From: Massariosphaeria phaeospora
Taxonomy: Eukaryota; Ascomycota; Dothideomycetes; Pleosporales
Length of the DNA stretch: 64,000 bases
NCBI GenBank assembly: GCA_011032825.1
Contig: JAADJZ010000001.1
Location: forward strand, 1,674,001 to 1,738,000
Direction: 5' to 3'
Part shown: piece by piece, positions 61,872 to 64,000 of the stretch
How the letters are laid out: every line of letters starts with the position of its first letter
Position numbering within the stretch: position 1 is the first letter of the stretch
Translations under genes and position numbers: made by a program
Notes under the pieces: generated by a model
The model's database searches: none
Seen by the model: the letters and a program-made list of their open reading frames with translations, nothing else
What the model was told of the DNA's origin: nothing

Positions 61872-63853
61872 ATGACGAGACGCACAGTTTTGAGGTATGT
61901 CTTCTAGAACTAAAAGTCATCGATTCCCTACTGATACACTATAGTGCGGATCTCAAAGAGCGCCATGTGAACATGATGGCTTTCAGCGCATGTATAGGCT
62001 TTGGCCTGTTCTTGTCAAGTGGGAAGGTCATCTATATCGCCGGCCCCGGCCTCGCCATCGTTGCTGTCACCCTTGCCTCCTCGGTGATGTGGTCCGTAAT
62101 TGCCTGCCTTGGAGAAATGACTGCCCTGTTTCCGGTTCAAGGACCTCTTTTCGAATTTCCTGGGCGATTCATCGACGAGGCGGTTGGTTATGCGACGGGG
62201 TGGATAACTTGGTTCGCCTGGGTCGTAATTCTTGCGGCGGAAATCTTGGCTATCGCGCAACTGTGGAAATTCCGTTTCGACGAGCCGTATCTAAGAGATA
62301 TTGGTTATCCAGATGAGACATTGGGCTGGAGTACCGAAGGATATAGTCCCGCAGTCTGGGTGTTCCTTTTCTTGATCCTGGTTGGCCTCATCAACTTGCT
62401 GCCGGTGCGCCAATACGGACAACTGGAGTACATCTTCGGAGTCATCAAGATACTATTCATCTCCTTACTAATTGTCTTCAACGTCATTGTATCGGCAATG
62501 CAAATCGTCCCACATGGAAACCATTTCTGGACATGGAACAAACCCTATGGTTTTGCCTCTGAAAGCCTGGTTGTGCATCCTTCCAATGACGCAGATCCCG
62601 GAATTGTCTTGAGGGGTGATCAGGGCAAATTCTTGTCTCTCTGGACTGCCATCACCGCTGCCCTGTTCTCTTTCGTAGGGTTTGAGACTATTGCCATCAC
62701 CGCTCCGGAGAATAAGGACCTCGAGACCCACGAGACTATCAAGCTAGCCACCAAGAAGCTTTCCATGCGTATCACGATCCTCTATATCCTCGGCACATTT
62801 GTGGGTGGCCTCAATGTTCCCTGTAAGTCCCAAGTACCGGAGACAGTCGAAAGTGAAAGATGGCATATATACTAATACCACGCAGATAATGACCCTAATC
62901 TGGTCAGCATTCAAATTAACAGCGTGCGAGCTGGGCACAATAGCGTTTTTATCCTCGCGGCTGTTAGAAATCACTTACGAGGATGGCCATCGATTTTCAA
63001 CGGGTTCTTCATTTTTTCGGCCACCACGAGTGGAATCAACGCATTGTATAACTCTAGTAGGCTGTTGCACGCCTTGGCTAGCATTCCAGAAGCATGGCCT
63101 GTGTGGGCTCAGAACTCTAGGCGAAGATTAGAGACCACTACCTCGCGAGGCGTGCCTTTGGGTACCGTCACGGTCAGTTGGTGCGTTGGGCTGATGGCGT
63201 TCCTAGCTGTCAAGCCCTTCCCTTCGGTCGTTCTGGGACGAATCACCAATAACGCCGTGGTGTCTGAACTTATATGCTACGCTGTCATCTGCTTGTCATA
63301 CATTCAGTTCTACCATAGAATCAAGGACGCCGCACAAGACCCCACTCTGGAGAACCGCACCGCGTTCAATCGCGACGACAAGCAGTACCCGTATCGCACT
63401 CATGGTCAGCTCTTCCGAGCTTACTATGGCCTTCTGTTCTGCATTCTGCTCATAATCTTTAACAATTGGAGAGCCTTCGTGCACCCCTTCAGGTAAGCCT
63501 TCTGGGCACATTGCTTATATTCACTGGAGCTGATACTGGATCCAGCTTCCCGGATTTCATAGCGTCATACATCGGAGTAAGTGTCTGAAGCACCTGAGAG
63601 TTCAGCCGCACTGACGTTGCATCAGATTGCCGTTTTCTTTGCCCTTATCGCTGCATACCACGTCAAGTCAGACGGCTGGAATCCACTGAAATGGCGCCGC
63701 CATGCCTCGATGCAAATTCAACGCCCGCCGCCAAAGGTAGTGGTCCCGGGGAGACGGAGGGGCCACTTGAACTTTCCGAATCCCAAGGATTCGATATGGA
63801 CAGAGGAAAACTTCAGGGCGATTGTTGCCTTTATATGGGGTTGGCTGAAATGA
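61872..63853 (+). CDS. Amino acid permease, YAT (fungal APC) family
   Basis: Exons 61872-61894, 61945-62822, 62886-63492, 63546-63576 and 63626-63853 code for 588 residues, normal for the family; introns 49-63 nt. The short N-terminus leads into TM1, RHVNMMAFSACIGFGLFLSS, whose GLFLSSGK..IAGPG pattern is the YAT signature, followed by VMWSVIACLGEMTALFPVQG (TM2 and loop). Later membrane blocks include FSFVGFETIAITAPENKD (TM6 region) and SGINALYNSSRLLHALA (TM8 loop). About twelve membrane segments fit. It is a plasma-membrane proton-coupled importer of amino acids; the specific substrate cannot be told. The N-terminus (about 15 residues before TM1) is shorter than in most relatives, so an upstream exon may be missing from my model. 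Confidence 0.85.
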
Positions 63854-63977
63854 GAAGGTCGCAATTCATGAGCCGCGTGCTCTAGCGACCATGTCCGTCT
63901 TGGGGTAGTTGTGGCGTTTAGGCCCCCGCCCTGGCCTTACCCTCTACGCCTTTTACAAACCTTCGGCTGTATAGACA

Positions 63978-64000
63978 ATATCTAGTATACTAGATACAGC
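63978..64000 (-). repeat. Start of a reverse-oriented dispersed-repeat copy at the window edge
   Basis: The last 23 bases (ATATCTAGTATACTAGATACAGC) end with the same GATACAGC block that opens the reverse copies near 22.97 kb; the rest would lie beyond the window. It contains the palindrome CTAGTATACTAG. Confidence 0.35.

Overview
The window is nuclear DNA of a filamentous ascomycete (Pezizomycotina; a dothideomycete-like fungus is my best guess from general resemblance). Introns are numerous and short (mostly 44-70 nt, GT..AG with CTAAC/CTAAT-like branch sites). Genes lie on both strands without operons, and the proteins are fungal-type: GH55 exo-beta-1,3-glucanase, PHO80-type cyclin, SPT23/MGA2-type DNA-binding protein, HDA1 with a C-terminal Arb2-like region. 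I found no tRNA, rRNA, CRISPR array or intact transposase gene.

Layout. 0-7.2 kb: a CTL-type (choline transporter-like) membrane protein and gamma-tubulin complex component GCP2, both +. 7.2-14 kb: a 6.8-kb stretch with no supportable gene, ending at an intronless SPT23/MGA2-type transcription factor (14.0-15.8 kb, +). 17.4-22.4 kb: mitochondrial ClpX (-) diverging from glycogen branching enzyme (+). 23.2-25.3 kb: nine-exon ATP synthase beta (+). 25.3-27.2 kb: repeat-rich gap. 27.2-46.0 kb: six minus-strand genes, namely ARMC8/Vid28-like armadillo protein, an 802-aa conserved-looking protein of unknown function, PHO80-like cyclin, membrane-anchored cupredoxin protein, class II histone deacetylase HDA1 and GAPDH. 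47.6-56 kb: cytochrome c oxidase subunit IV/Cox5, a small secreted-protein ORF, APC15, an unknown protein, NDUFA8 and the nucleoporin Nup57/Nup54. 57.4-63.9 kb: secreted GH55 glucanase, a small conserved-looking gene with an apparent frameshift, and a YAT-type amino acid permease.

Functional themes. Several genes serve mitochondria (ATP2, COX5, NDUFA8, ClpX) and central carbon metabolism (GAPDH, branching enzyme). This looks like ordinary housekeeping content, not a cluster; no secondary-metabolite or defence island is visible. Exon structures were deduced by hand from reading-frame continuity, splice consensus and family similarity; every joined CDS listed closes to whole codons.

Points most worth a second look: a GC-AG intron in NUP57 that alone removes an in-frame stop; a dispersed inverted/tandem repeat family that also sits in the ATP2 promoter; the gene-free upstream region of the SPT23/MGA2-type factor; in-frame 39-bp repeats in NUP57 and GH55; two small secreted-protein ORFs; and a frameshifted small gene at 60.5 kb.
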